Assembly (NCBI RefSeq): GCF_042945595.1
Contig: NZ_CP168493.1
Location: forward strand, 558,001 to 622,000
Source: Psychrobacillus sp042945595
GTDB taxonomy: Bacteria > Bacillota > Bacilli > Bacillales_A > Planococcaceae
Direction: 5' to 3'
DNA: 64,000 nt
Part shown: one piece after another, positions 52,101 to 61,118 of the stretch
How positions within the stretch are numbered: position 1 is the first letter of the stretch
How the letters are laid out: each line of letters opens with the position of its first letter
Notes under the pieces: model-generated
Databases searched by the model: none
Seen by the model: only the letters and a program-made list of their open reading frames with translations
What the model was told of the DNA's origin: nothing
Made by a program: the position numbers and the translations under genes

Positions 52101-54290
52101 TTACTTCAAATTCAACTTCTTTAAAGCTTCTGCAAGAGCGTTATTCACAGGCTCTTCTTCTTGATTTTGTTTTTTTAAGTATTTTTGCACATCACGCTTA
52201 TCCACTTTTCCACCAGAACTCTTTTTACGTCGTTCAAAAGCAGATAGTTTTTCACGATAGCCACATTTACATGTGAAGATTTGTCCTTCACCTTCTCCGC
52301 GAAGTTCGAGCTTTTTCTTACATTGTGGACAACGAGCGTTTGTAACTCTAGCAACGTTTTTACGATGTCCACATTCGCGATCTTGGCAAACGAGCATTTT
52401 ACCTTTTTTGCCGTTTACCTCTAACATTGGTTTGCCACAATCTGGGCAGCTTTTTGTTGAAACATTATCATGTTTAAACTTTTTCTCGCTGTTTTTAATG
52501 TCATGTACAATAGTTTTTGTATAGATTTTCATTTCATTAATAAAAACGTTTTTGTTCAATTTGCCCTTCGCAATAGCTTCTAGTTTTTGCTCCCATTCAG
52601 CCGTTAAGGCAGGGGTTTTTAAGTCAGATGGAACTAAATCGAGCAGTTGTTTACCTTTTGAAGTCAGGTAAATGTCTTTACCTTTTTTCTCCATTAAGAA
52701 AGAATTGAAAAGTTTTTCGATAATGTCAGCTCTTGTAGCAACTGTTCCTAGTCCGCCCGTTTTATCGAGTGTTTTTGCTAGTTCCTTATCTTGTGTACCC
52801 ATGTATTTTGCTGGGCTTTCCATTGCAGTAAGTAAGGTACCTTCATTAAATCTTGCTGGAGGTCTTGTTTGCCCAGAAGTTTCTGTAACCAATTTAATAG
52901 ATAACTTATCGCCTTTTTCAATACGAGGAAGTATCTGTTCCTTCATCTCTTCAGCGTTTTCATCTTCATCAAAACGGTTTTCATAAACTTCCTTCCAACC
53001 AGATGAAAGTATAGTTTTACCTTTTGCTACGAATGATTCATCTCCAATAGAAGCTTTAACTGTAATTTGTTCATATTCGAAAGGAGGGTAGAGTACTGCT
53101 ATAAAACGTTTCACAACTAAGTCATATATTTTGCGTTCTTTATCCGTGAAGTTAGTTAGATTTACAATTTCTTCTGTCGGAATGATTGCATGATGGTCTG
53201 ATACTTTACTATCATCTACAAAGGCCTTATTTGCTTTAATAGGTTTAAGTAAAACTTTGTTAGCGAGTTGTCTATATTGTCCGATGCCGCATGACTTTAA
53301 ACGTTCTTGTAGTGTTTCAACAATATCACTTGAAAGGTATCTTGAATCCGTACGAGGATATGTTAATACTTTGTGGCGCTCATACAATGTTTGCATAATG
53401 CCAAGCGTTTCTTTGGCAGAATAACCAAAAATCTTATTTGCATCACGCTGTAATTCTGTTAAATCGTAAAGTTGTGGTGCAAAACTTTTCTTCTGTTTCT
53501 TATCAACTTCCACAATTGTACCTTGCTTTTTATCTGCTTTTGCAACGATCTGTTCCACTTTGTCTTTGGAGAATGTGCGAGTGTCGTTTGTTTGTTTATC
53601 TACCCATGTTAGCTTTAGTTTTTGGTCTGTATGTGCTTCAATTCCGTAAAACGTCTTCGCTTTGAAATTTCGTATTTCTTCTTCTCTTGTCGCAATCATT
53701 GCGACTGTTGGGGTTTGGACACGTCCACAAGATAACTGAGCATTAAATTTACTTGTTAGTGCTCGAGTCGCATTTAATCCGATATACCAATCAGCTTCCG
53801 AACGCGCAACTGCTGCATGATATAGGTTTTCGTAGGCCTTTCCAGGTTTTAAGTTTTGAAATCCTTCTTTAATTGCTTTGTCAGTAACCGATGAGATCCA
53901 AAGACGTTTAATCGGCTTGTTTACTTTTGCTTTTTCAATAATCCATCTAGCTACTAATTCACCTTCACGTCCAGCGTCAGTTGCTACAATAATATCACTG
54001 ACATCCGTGCGAATTATTTGACTTTTGACCGCATTGTACTGTTTACTCGTTTGTTTAATGACAACTAGCTTTAAGTCATTCGGAAGCATAGGTAGGTCTT
54101 CCAGATTCCATGTTTTATATTTGGTATCGTACACTTCGGGATCAGCGAGTGTAACAAGATGACCGAGTGCCCAAGTGACGATATATTTATCTCCTTCTAA
54201 AAATCCATTCCCTTTTTTATTGCAATTCAATACTCGTGCGATATCGCGAGCTACGGAAGGTTTTTCTGCAATTACTACACTTTTCTTCAT
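52101..54290 (-). CDS. topB: DNA topoisomerase III
   Basis: A 729-residue type IA topoisomerase, the usual length for Bacillus TopB. The Toprim domain opens with SVVIAEKPSVARDIARVL and contains IVATDAGREGELVARWI (metal-binding acidic residues); the catalytic Tyr311 lies in LTYPRTDSRYLSSD. The C-terminal region has Cys pairs CPDC, CQDREC, CPQC and CKC, zinc-ribbon-like, then a Lys-rich tail. It relaxes and decatenates single-strand-containing DNA. Single-gene unit. Confidence 0.95.
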   Translation of the reverse strand: MKKSVVIAEKPSVARDIARVLNCNKKGNGFLEGDKYIVTWALGHLVTLADPEVYDTKYKTWNLEDLPMLPNDLKLVVIKQTSKQYNAVKSQIIRTDVSDIIVATDAGREGELVARWIIEKAKVNKPIKRLWISSVTDKAIKEGFQNLKPGKAYENLYHAAVARSEADWYIGLNATRALTSKFNAQLSCGRVQTPTVAMIATREEEIRNFKAKTFYGIEAHTDQKLKLTWVDKQTNDTRTFSKDKVEQIVAKADKKQGTIVEVDKKQKKSFAPQLYDLTELQRDANKIFGYSAKETLGIMQTLYERHKVLTYPRTDSRYLSSDIVETLQERLKSCGIGQYRQLANKVLLKPIKANKAFVDDSKVSDHHAIIPTEEIVNLTNFTDKERKIYDLVVKRFIAVLYPPFEYEQITVKASIGDESFVAKGKTILSSGWKEVYENRFDEDENAEEMKEQILPRIEKGDKLSIKLVTETSGQTRPPARFNEGTLLTAMESPAKYMGTQDKELAKTLDKTGGLGTVATRADIIEKLFNSFLMEKKGKDIYLTSKGKQLLDLVPSDLKTPALTAEWEQKLEAIAKGKLNKNVFINEMKIYTKTIVHDIKNSEKKFKHDNVSTKSCPDCGKPMLEVNGKKGKMLVCQDRECGHRKNVARVTNARCPQCKKKLELRGEGEGQIFTCKCGYREKLSAFERRKKSSGGKVDKRDVQKYLKKQNQEEEPVNNALAEALKKLNLK

Positions 54291-54479
54291 ATTAAAACAT
54301 CCTTTCCACGGTAACCATTGAGTTTAAATATAGCACAAAACGTAGCGATTGGTAGGAAAGCATACACTAAAGTTAAGTTATTGAATGTTACAGATATATT
54401 AATTAAATTTAATCCAATTAACAATTGTTGACTGGAAAACTGACTAACACTACAATGAGTAATGTGAGGTGATAAAATC

Positions 54480-54893
54480 GTGTTGATTAGAAAATTTAAG
54501 ATTAATGAAAGTGGATTAAACCGCTTTTTTGGACCTCTTGAGGCAAAAATTATGGATATTTTATGGAACGATGTGAAAATGACCATTAAAGATGTTCAGC
54601 AAGTTCTAAATCGGGAAAAATTGACGAATTTTAACACAGTTATGACTGTCATGAATCGATTAGTAGAAAAGGGAATTCTTCAGAAGAGGGTAGAAGGAAG
54701 ATCATTTTTATATCAACCAATTCAAACAAGACATGAGTTTTTGAATACGCAGTCAAGAGAGATGACAAACGAATTAATGGATGAATTCGGAAGCGTTGTT
54801 GTAAGTCATATGCTAGATGCACTGGAAGACGTAGATGATGCGCTTGTTGCTAAACTCGAACTTAAAATTAAAGAATTGAAGAAGGAATTATAA
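54480..54893 (+). CDS. BlaI/MecI family repressor
   Basis: A 137-residue winged-helix repressor. FGPLEAKIMDILWNDVKMTIKDVQQVLN and NTVMTVMNRLVEKGILQKRVEGRSFLYQP are the BlaI DNA-binding core; the C-terminal helical part dimerises and contains the region cleaved by BlaR-type peptidases. GTG start after GTGAGGTGAT. The following gene encodes an M56 membrane peptidase, its expected partner. No beta-lactamase is nearby. Confidence 0.9.
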   Translation: MLIRKFKINESGLNRFFGPLEAKIMDILWNDVKMTIKDVQQVLNREKLTNFNTVMTVMNRLVEKGILQKRVEGRSFLYQPIQTRHEFLNTQSREMTNELMDEFGSVVVSHMLDALEDVDDALVAKLELKIKELKKEL

Positions 54894-54896
54894 TAT

Positions 54897-55745
54897 ATGT
54901 CTAAACGTCCATCTTCTCTTATGTTTTTCGTGTCACTTATCATTTCTGGTACAATTTTAATTCAAATGGCTTTATACGTCATTGCAATGTTGGCAGGCTG
55001 GAATATCAAGTTTAATCTAGTGGAAGTATGTCACAGTACATTAAAATCAATTGGACTGTCCTCACTCGAATATGTTCTCGATGCGCTCGTAATTTATACG
55101 CTACTATTTTCGTTTTGGAAAATGAGTTCGCAATTAATTCACGCTTCACGAATGAAGAATAGATTTCAGCAATATAGAGAGAAAATGTTGACTATCGAAA
55201 TGAATGGAATGTATACAAGTGGAAAAGAGGACCTGGTTGTTATATCTTATCCAGGACCAATTGCTATTACGATGGGGTTTATTCGACCTAAAATTGTTAT
55301 TTCAACAGGTTTGATAAATCTTTTAAATGAAGAGGAATTAAAAGCGGTCATATCTCATGAGAAATACCATAAAGAAAATCGTGATCCGCTAAAAATCTTT
55401 TTGTTATCCCTTTTCGCGTCTACGATGGGCTATATTCCCATACTGAAATGGTTTAATCAGAAATATAGAATCATTCAGGAAGTATTGGCGGATGAATTTG
55501 CAATTGAAAAACAGAAAACGTCGGTGAATTTGGGCAGTGCCCTTTTGAAAATGTTAAAGGTAGGGAAACAAGAAAAAATGCCTTTTACATATGTGTCTTT
55601 TGCCGATACGTCTGTAAATTACCGGATTGAATATATGTTAAATCCGATAAAGAAAATCCACTTAAAGATTCCGTTAGAGGTTGCGTTCATTTCTTTAACC
55701 ATCTTTAGTTTAATCTGTGCATTTTTTATTTACGCATTAGCGTAA
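54897..55745 (+). CDS. M56 family membrane metallopeptidase
   Basis: A 282-residue protein with membrane helices near 8-30, 58-75, 165-180 and 258-280 and the zinc motif H154-E-K-Y-H158, with EVLADEFAIEKQ downstream giving the third ligand. It matches the peptidase part of BlaR1/MecR1 but lacks the extracellular penicillin-binding sensor. It probably cleaves or controls the BlaI-like repressor encoded just before (3-bp gap). Confidence 0.85.
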   Translation: MSKRPSSLMFFVSLIISGTILIQMALYVIAMLAGWNIKFNLVEVCHSTLKSIGLSSLEYVLDALVIYTLLFSFWKMSSQLIHASRMKNRFQQYREKMLTIEMNGMYTSGKEDLVVISYPGPIAITMGFIRPKIVISTGLINLLNEEELKAVISHEKYHKENRDPLKIFLLSLFASTMGYIPILKWFNQKYRIIQEVLADEFAIEKQKTSVNLGSALLKMLKVGKQEKMPFTYVSFADTSVNYRIEYMLNPIKKIHLKIPLEVAFISLTIFSLICAFFIYALA

Positions 55746-55832
55746 TTTCAGTTGAAAGACAAAATGTTTGGTGAATGAGTTAATTTCATAAATAGTATTT
55801 AATTATTAAAATACGAACAATTATTAATTTAT

Positions 55833-55955
55833 TGATTGGAGCGATAGGTGGCGACTCCAGCGGGATGAGTGAGACAGATGAGACATCGCAAACGACGCGA
55901 ATGCGGCGGTGATGGCTCATCGCTCACCCCGCGGAAAGCGTCCGCCGATAGCGTA
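55833..55955. repeat. GC-rich Bacillales intergenic repeat
   Basis: GC-rich block beginning TTGATTGGAGCGATAGGTGG and ending in CCCCGCGGAAAGCGTCCGCC, in otherwise AT-rich DNA. I recognise this type as a widespread intergenic element of Bacillus and Lysinibacillus genomes (GGAGCG...GACTCC-GCGGG...GCGGAAAGCGTCCGCC). No coding role. Confidence 0.7.
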
Positions 55956-56007
55956 AATTTTTTACTCATTACACTACATAATGTAGTTCAAATAAGGAGT
56001 GTTTATT

Positions 56008-56652
56008 TTGTCAAAGAAAATATTTTGGATTATCGGTATAGTAGCAGTTTGTTTAATAGCCATTATTGTGTTAACAGATGTGAAAGAAAAGGGGGTTAAT
56101 ATTGAATACGAAGGACAACCGTTTCTAGGTGAAGAGTCGGCGCCAGTTGAAATTGTTGAATTTGGTGATTATAAATGTCCACACTGTGAAGAGTTTAATA
56201 ATAGTCTCTTTCCGATTATTAATAAAGAATTAGTGGAAACAGGAAAAGCGAAGTTTTACTTTATGAACTATTCATTTATTGCTGCTGATTCAACAACAGC
56301 TGCACAATTTGCGGAAACAGTTTACAAGGAACTTGGCAATGAGAAATTTTGGGAATTCCATCATTTACTGTTCGCAAATCAAACAACAGAATCTGGTCAA
56401 GAAAATGTAATGACAGAAGAATTTTTAAAAGCAGTTTTAGAGAAAGTAGCAAGTCCAGAAGAATCGGAAAAAGTAATGCTTGCCTTCAGTGAAAACAAAG
56501 GAAAAGAAGCTTGGGATAAAGATATGGCAACGGCAAAAAATCTAGGAGTCTCTTCAACACCAGCGATTTTTATTGGAGGGAAAGAATTCAAGGGAAGAAC
56601 TATGAATGATTTTATAAAAATGGTGGAAGAGGCTGCTGTAAGTGGTAAATAA
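56008..56652 (+). CDS. bdbD: Thiol-disulfide oxidoreductase BdbD-like
   Basis: A 214-residue DsbA-family protein: N-terminal membrane helix (4-22), then a thioredoxin fold with the active site C57-P-H-C60 in FGDYKCPHCEEFNN, and the cis-Pro loop VSSTPAIFIGGKEF. It oxidises thiols of exported proteins and is reoxidised by the BdbC protein encoded next. TTG start 7 bases after AAGGAGTG. Overlaps the next gene by 11 bases. Confidence 0.9.
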   Translation: MSKKIFWIIGIVAVCLIAIIVLTDVKEKGVNIEYEGQPFLGEESAPVEIVEFGDYKCPHCEEFNNSLFPIINKELVETGKAKFYFMNYSFIAADSTTAAQFAETVYKELGNEKFWEFHHLLFANQTTESGQENVMTEEFLKAVLEKVASPEESEKVMLAFSENKGKEAWDKDMATAKNLGVSSTPAIFIGGKEFKGRTMNDFIKMVEEAAVSGK

Positions 56653-57046
56653 ACCTCTTCTCTTAGCTTGGATAGCGTCCATATTAGCAATGGTAGGGAG
56701 TTTGTTTTTTAGTGAACGTATGGGTTTTATCCCTTGTACACTTTGCTGGTATCAACGAATTTTAATGTATCCACTTGTCATTTTCCTAGGCATTGCTTTT
56801 TACCGAAATGATCGAGATATTTACAAGTATGTGTTGCCGATCTCAGTCATTGGACTAGTTGTTTCAAGCTATCACTATGCATTACAAAAAATCCCTTCCA
56901 TGCAAGAATTCAGTGCATGTATGAGCGGGATTCCATGCTCAGGTCAATATATTAACTGGTTCGGTTTTGTTACAATTCCTTTTTTGGCACTAATAGCTTT
57001 TACAATTATCACAATTATGATGCTAATGCTTTTGAAGCGTAAATAA
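56642..57046 (+). CDS. bdbC: Disulfide bond formation protein BdbC-like
   Basis: A 134-residue DsbB-family membrane protein with four helices. The first loop has the redox pair in PCTLCWYQR and the second has CMSGIPCSGQYINWFG, the two Cys pairs that pass electrons from BdbD to quinone. GTG start with GAGG upstream inside bdbD. This BdbC-BdbD pair sits beside the copper genes, and copper resistance and extracellular disulfide formation are both envelope redox functions. Confidence 0.9.
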   Translation: MVNKPLLLAWIASILAMVGSLFFSERMGFIPCTLCWYQRILMYPLVIFLGIAFYRNDRDIYKYVLPISVIGLVVSSYHYALQKIPSMQEFSACMSGIPCSGQYINWFGFVTIPFLALIAFTIITIMMLMLLKRK

Positions 57047-57060
57047 TAATACTTTTCTTT

Positions 57061-57092
57061 GGCCTCCCTTAAATTGATAGGGAGGCTTTATG
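57061..57092 (+). terminator. Terminator after bdbC
   Basis: Arms GCCTCCCT and AGGGAGGC followed by TTTATG. Confidence 0.75.
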
Positions 57093-57119
57093 TGTAATAG
57101 ATAAAATCATTTCACTTGC

Positions 57120-57136
57120 ATACCCCTTGCAGGTAT
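57120..57136. promoter_or_regulatory. CsoR operator 1
   Basis: ATACCCCTTGCAGGTAT, an ATACC/GGTAT inverted repeat of the CsoR type. It overlaps TATAAT (57134-57139), the -10 of csoR, so CsoR binding blocks its own promoter. Confidence 0.75.
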
Positions 57137-57170
57137 AATATATTAAGAATAAGGATTGGAGGTTGCTTTG

Positions 57171-57497
57171 TTGGACAATGTAAAAGAAGAGGGTACAATC
57201 GAATCGGAAACGACTTGTCGAAAAAGTCATCATCCTGAACATGTAAAAAAAGATTTAACAAATCGTTTAAATCGAATAGAAGGTCAGATTCGAGGAATTA
57301 AAGGCATGGTAGACAAAGATGTCTATTGTGATGATATTATTACCCAGCTTTCTGCGACTCAATCAGCTTTGAATAGTGTGGCAAAGGTCCTTTTGCAAGG
57401 TCATTTAAAAGGTTGTGTAGTGGACAGGCTAGCTGAAGGCGATAATGAAGTACTAGACGAGTTATTAGTAACGTTTCAAAAACTAATGAGAAAATAA
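57171..57497 (+). CDS. csoR: Copper-sensing repressor CsoR
   Basis: A 108-residue all-helical repressor. The Cu(I) ligands of the C-H-C set are visible: Cys53 in DVYCDDIITQ, His78 and Cys82 in GHLKGCVV. KDLTNRLNRIEGQIRGIKGMV is the family's N-terminal helix. TTG at 57171 lies 8 bases after GGAGG (57168 is possible). It represses csoR-copZ-copA when copper is absent. Confidence 0.9.
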   Translation: MDNVKEEGTIESETTCRKSHHPEHVKKDLTNRLNRIEGQIRGIKGMVDKDVYCDDIITQLSATQSALNSVAKVLLQGHLKGCVVDRLAEGDNEVLDELLVTFQKLMRK

Positions 57498-57512
57498 GAG
57501 GAGGAATTTTAT

Positions 57513-57722
57513 ATGGTAAGTCAAGTTACATTAAATGTACAAGGAATGTCATGTGGTCATTGTGTAAATGCAGTGGAAAGTAATGTTGGAAAATTAGATG
57601 GCGTGGAGCAAGTTAATGTTCATTTAGAGACTGGAAAAGTAGATGTATCATTTAACGAGGAAAAAGTAACAGTTGAGAAAATCAAAGAAACAATTGATGA
57701 CCAAGGATACGAAGTGAAATAA
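57513..57722 (+). CDS. copZ: Copper chaperone CopZ
   Basis: A 69-residue heavy-metal-associated domain with the Cu(I) site M-S-C14-G-H-C17 in VQGMSCGHCVNAVESNVG. It carries copper to the CopA ATPase. Begins 15 bp after csoR with GAGGAGG, and is followed by a terminator. Confidence 0.92.
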   Translation: MVSQVTLNVQGMSCGHCVNAVESNVGKLDGVEQVNVHLETGKVDVSFNEEKVTVEKIKETIDDQGYEVK

Positions 57723-57723
57723 A

Positions 57724-57751
57724 TGAGTGCTGTTAAGGCACTCTTTTTCTT
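57724..57751 (+). terminator. Terminator between copZ and copA
   Basis: GAGTGC and GCACTC arms followed by TTTTTCTT. It separates copZ from copA, which has its own operator. Confidence 0.7.
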
Positions 57752-57761
57752 ACAAAAGTAT

Positions 57762-57778
57762 ATACCCCGTAGTGGTAT
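57762..57778. promoter_or_regulatory. CsoR operator 2
   Basis: ATACCCCGTAGTGGTAT, the same ATACCCC-N-GGTAT design as operator 1, 22 bp before copA. It allows separate copper control of copA. Confidence 0.75.
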
Positions 57779-57799
57779 GCTGTTAGAGGTGAAAATCAA

Positions 57800-60211
57800 A
57801 TGAGTAATGAATTAAAAGAAACAAGTCTCCAAATTACAGGAATGACCTGTGCGGCCTGTTCAATAAGAATTGAAAAAGCTTTAAATAAGATGGATGGCGT
57901 GGAAACAGCCAATGTTAACTTAGCTTTAGAAAAGTCTTCGATTAAATACGATCCTAATAAGCTTAGTGAAATAGACTTTGAAAAGAAAATTCAAGATCTT
58001 GGCTATGGCGTTGCGAAGGAGAAAAAAGAGTTTGCTATAACAGGAATGACCTGTTTTGCCTGTGCGACAAGAATTGAAAAAGGACTAAACAAATTGGGGG
58101 GAGTATTGCTAGCAAACGTTAACTTGGCACTTGAAAATGCTACTGTAGAATATAACCCTTCTCAAATTTCCATTTCAGATATTATTGGGCTTGTAGAAAA
58201 GTTAGGATACGGGGCACTAATCAAGGATAACGAAAAGGAGACGGTGGATTACCGTGAGCAGGAAATCCAGCGTCAAAAAAGAAAATTTTTCATTTCTGCA
58301 ATTTTGTCGCTTCCATTATTGTGGACGATGGTTGGTCATTTTTCATTTACATCGTTTATTTATGTGCCTGAATTTTTGATGAATCCATGGGTGCAATTGG
58401 CTCTTGCAACACCAGTTCAATTTATTATCGGGAAACAGTTCTATGTAAGTGCTTATAAAGCTCTCCGAAATAAAAGCGCGAATATGGATGTGCTAGTAGT
58501 CATGGGAACATCCGCTGCTTATTTTTATAGTGTCTACCAAACCGTTATAACGATTGGTGAGCATCATATGGCAAACTTGTATTTTGAAACGAGTGCCGTG
58601 CTAATCACGCTTATTTTATTAGGCAAATTGTTTGAGGCGAAAGCAAAGGGGCGTTCCTCAGAAGCGATCAAAAAACTTATGGGACTGCAAGCTAAAAAAG
58701 CTTTAGTTATTAGAAATGAAACTGAAATAGAAATACCGCTCGAAGAAGTCATTGTAAGTGATATTATTTTGGTGAAGCCTGGTGAAAAGATTCCGGTTGA
58801 TGGAGAGGTCCTAGAAGGAAATACTGCTGTGGACGAAGCTATGCTAACAGGTGAAAGCATTCCAGTAGATAAAACGATTGGCGATTCGTTGTATGGTTCA
58901 ACGATCAATAAAAATGGTTTTATTAAAATGAAAGCAACTAAAATAGGAAGAGACACTGCACTCTCCCAAATTATTAAAGTGGTAGAGGATGCGCAAGGCT
59001 CGAAAGCTCCTATTCAAAGACTTGCCGACAAAATATCGGGTGTATTTGTGCCGATTGTAATTGGTATAGCCACGATTACCTTTCTAATATGGATTATTTG
59101 GGTCAGTCCAGGAGAGTTCACACCAGCATTAGAAGCGTTAATTGCTGTTCTTGTTATAGCTTGTCCATGTGCCCTTGGACTGGCAACACCTACTTCGATC
59201 ATGGCTGGTTCTGGGCGTGCAGCAGAATTTGGTATTCTGTTTAAAGGTGGAGAGCATCTGGAAACTACGCACCATATTGACACAGTCATTGTTGATAAAA
59301 CTGGAACTGTAACAAACGGTAAGCCAGAATTGACTGAAGTAATTGTGGCAAATGGAATGAATGAAGAAGAATTTCTTTCTTTAATAGGATCAGCTGAAAA
59401 ACAATCAGAACATCCACTTGCTGAAGCAATTGTTCAAGGAATTCAAAATCGTGGAATAAAGCTGCAAAATGTGGGAGCTTTTGAAGCAATTCCAGGATAC
59501 GGAGTTAAAGCAGCTGTCAATCAAAAAGAGATTCTAGTAGGAACTAGGAAGCTAATGAATCAGAATCATGTGGATATTTCAGAAGTACTAAAAGTGGTGG
59601 AGGAATTAGAAGCTAAAGGTAAAACGGCCATGTTGGCAAGCATTGATGGCCAATATGCAGGAATAATTGCAGTAGCTGACACAATTAAAGAAACTTCTAA
59701 AAAAGCGATCAAACGATTAAAAGAGATGAATATTGAGGTCATTATGATGACTGGTGATAACTGGCGTACGGCTTCTGCAATCGGTAAAGAAGTTGGAATC
59801 GACCATGTCATTGCCGAAGTACTTCCGGAAGGCAAAGCAGAAGAGATTAAGAAGCTCCAAGCTGCTGGTAAAACGGTCGCAATGGTTGGTGACGGAATTA
59901 ATGACGCACCTGCTCTGGCAGTCGCTAATATTGGTATGGCGATTGGAACAGGAACAGACGTAGCGATGGAAGCGGCAGATATTACATTGATACGAGGAAA
60001 TTTAAATAGCATTGCGGATGCAATTATAATGAGTCGCAAAACGATGAGAAATATTAAACAAAATCTATTCTGGGCATTTGCCTATAATGCATTAGGCATT
60101 CCAATTGCAGCTTTAGGTTTATTAGCTCCTTGGGTAGCGGGGGCAGCCATGGCATTCAGCTCTGTATCAGTGGTATTAAATGCTTTGCGATTGCAGCGAG
60201 TGAAGTTATAA
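57800..60211 (+). CDS. copA: Copper-exporting P-type ATPase CopA
   Basis: An 803-residue P1B-type ATPase. Two N-terminal metal-binding domains (MTCAACS, Cys17/Cys20, and MTCFACA near residue 85-91), eight membrane helices, the intramembrane C455-P-C457, phosphorylation site D499-KTGT, the SEHP motif (His538), and the hinge MVGDGINDAP. It pumps Cu(I) out of the cell. GAGGTG ribosome site. It works with CopZ and CsoR upstream. Confidence 0.95.
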   Translation: MSNELKETSLQITGMTCAACSIRIEKALNKMDGVETANVNLALEKSSIKYDPNKLSEIDFEKKIQDLGYGVAKEKKEFAITGMTCFACATRIEKGLNKLGGVLLANVNLALENATVEYNPSQISISDIIGLVEKLGYGALIKDNEKETVDYREQEIQRQKRKFFISAILSLPLLWTMVGHFSFTSFIYVPEFLMNPWVQLALATPVQFIIGKQFYVSAYKALRNKSANMDVLVVMGTSAAYFYSVYQTVITIGEHHMANLYFETSAVLITLILLGKLFEAKAKGRSSEAIKKLMGLQAKKALVIRNETEIEIPLEEVIVSDIILVKPGEKIPVDGEVLEGNTAVDEAMLTGESIPVDKTIGDSLYGSTINKNGFIKMKATKIGRDTALSQIIKVVEDAQGSKAPIQRLADKISGVFVPIVIGIATITFLIWIIWVSPGEFTPALEALIAVLVIACPCALGLATPTSIMAGSGRAAEFGILFKGGEHLETTHHIDTVIVDKTGTVTNGKPELTEVIVANGMNEEEFLSLIGSAEKQSEHPLAEAIVQGIQNRGIKLQNVGAFEAIPGYGVKAAVNQKEILVGTRKLMNQNHVDISEVLKVVEELEAKGKTAMLASIDGQYAGIIAVADTIKETSKKAIKRLKEMNIEVIMMTGDNWRTASAIGKEVGIDHVIAEVLPEGKAEEIKKLQAAGKTVAMVGDGINDAPALAVANIGMAIGTGTDVAMEAADITLIRGNLNSIADAIIMSRKTMRNIKQNLFWAFAYNALGIPIAALGLLAPWVAGAAMAFSSVSVVLNALRLQRVKL

Positions 60212-60238
60212 ATTGGATGATTTTTTAGTTTAAATAGC

Positions 60239-60276
60239 AAAATGCACCTTGAATTTCTTATTTCAAGGTGCATTTT
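60239..60276. terminator. Bidirectional terminator
   Basis: Arms AAAATGCACCTTGAA and TTCAAGGTGCATTTT between the convergent copA and PAP2 genes. Confidence 0.85.
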
Positions 60277-60287
60277 CACATTGAGAT

Positions 60288-60866
60288 TTAAATTTTTATT
60301 CCCATTTTTCTTTTAAGTTGATTGTATAGACGAAATAATAATTGGATAAGAGGTTCTAGTTTTATAGAAAAATACATAACCAGCCCGCTTGTTGCACATG
60401 AAAGTAACGCACTACCTATCACATCAATTGGATAATGTACGCCGACATATATACGTGAAAGTCCAACAACTATTGCCCATATTAAAATCGGATATTTAAA
60501 ACGCTCATTTCGCATAATGAAAATCCATGCGATTGCAAATACTAATACTGCGTGATCACTAACAAAAGAAGAATCGGCAGTATGTGGGACTAATTGATGA
60601 ACTTGATGTGTAACAAAGGGACGTGGGTGGTAATAAACCAAATGAATAATTGCATTTATAACCAGCGCAATTGCTGAAGAAAAAATAGCGTATATAGCGG
60701 TATATCGCTTTTCGATCCCTTGTTGCTTGTGTCCTATAAACCATAAATATAAAATGATGACTACCGATATATAAGGTAGACTATTAGACAAGGTTATCAT
60801 GATAGTATCTAATAATTTGGAATGCCCTGCCCATTCATTTATTTGTTGAAATATATGATAATTCAT
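60288..60866 (-). CDS. PAP2 undecaprenyl-diphosphatase, BcrC-like
   Basis: A 192-residue membrane phosphatase. PAP2 motifs are intact: YYHPRPFV (C1), DSSFVSDHAVLVFAIAW (C2, Ser and His) and SRIYVGVHYPIDVIG (C3, Arg, His and Asp). It dephosphorylates undecaprenyl diphosphate outside the membrane, as BcrC does, recycling the cell-wall carrier and protecting against bacitracin. Start at 60866 after AAAGGAG. Confidence 0.85.
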   Translation of the reverse strand: MNYHIFQQINEWAGHSKLLDTIMITLSNSLPYISVVIILYLWFIGHKQQGIEKRYTAIYAIFSSAIALVINAIIHLVYYHPRPFVTHQVHQLVPHTADSSFVSDHAVLVFAIAWIFIMRNERFKYPILIWAIVVGLSRIYVGVHYPIDVIGSALLSCATSGLVMYFSIKLEPLIQLLFRLYNQLKRKMGIKI

Positions 60867-61118
60867 CGTATTTCTCCTTTCGCAACGAACAATTTCGTAA
60901 TGGAAACCGGAAAATGGTACAATTTCTACGGTATATTGCAAGGATAAACGTTGAATCTGAAAATACGATGAAAATTAGTGGTTGATAAGGTTATTTAATT
61001 TTATAGTTCTTTTGACTTATAGTTGGAGTTTTTATATTTATGACTATAGATAGTTTGATTATTCTGATAAAGTGGTAAAATATTGAATAAGGAAACTATA
61101 TGGAATGAGGTGGTTCGT

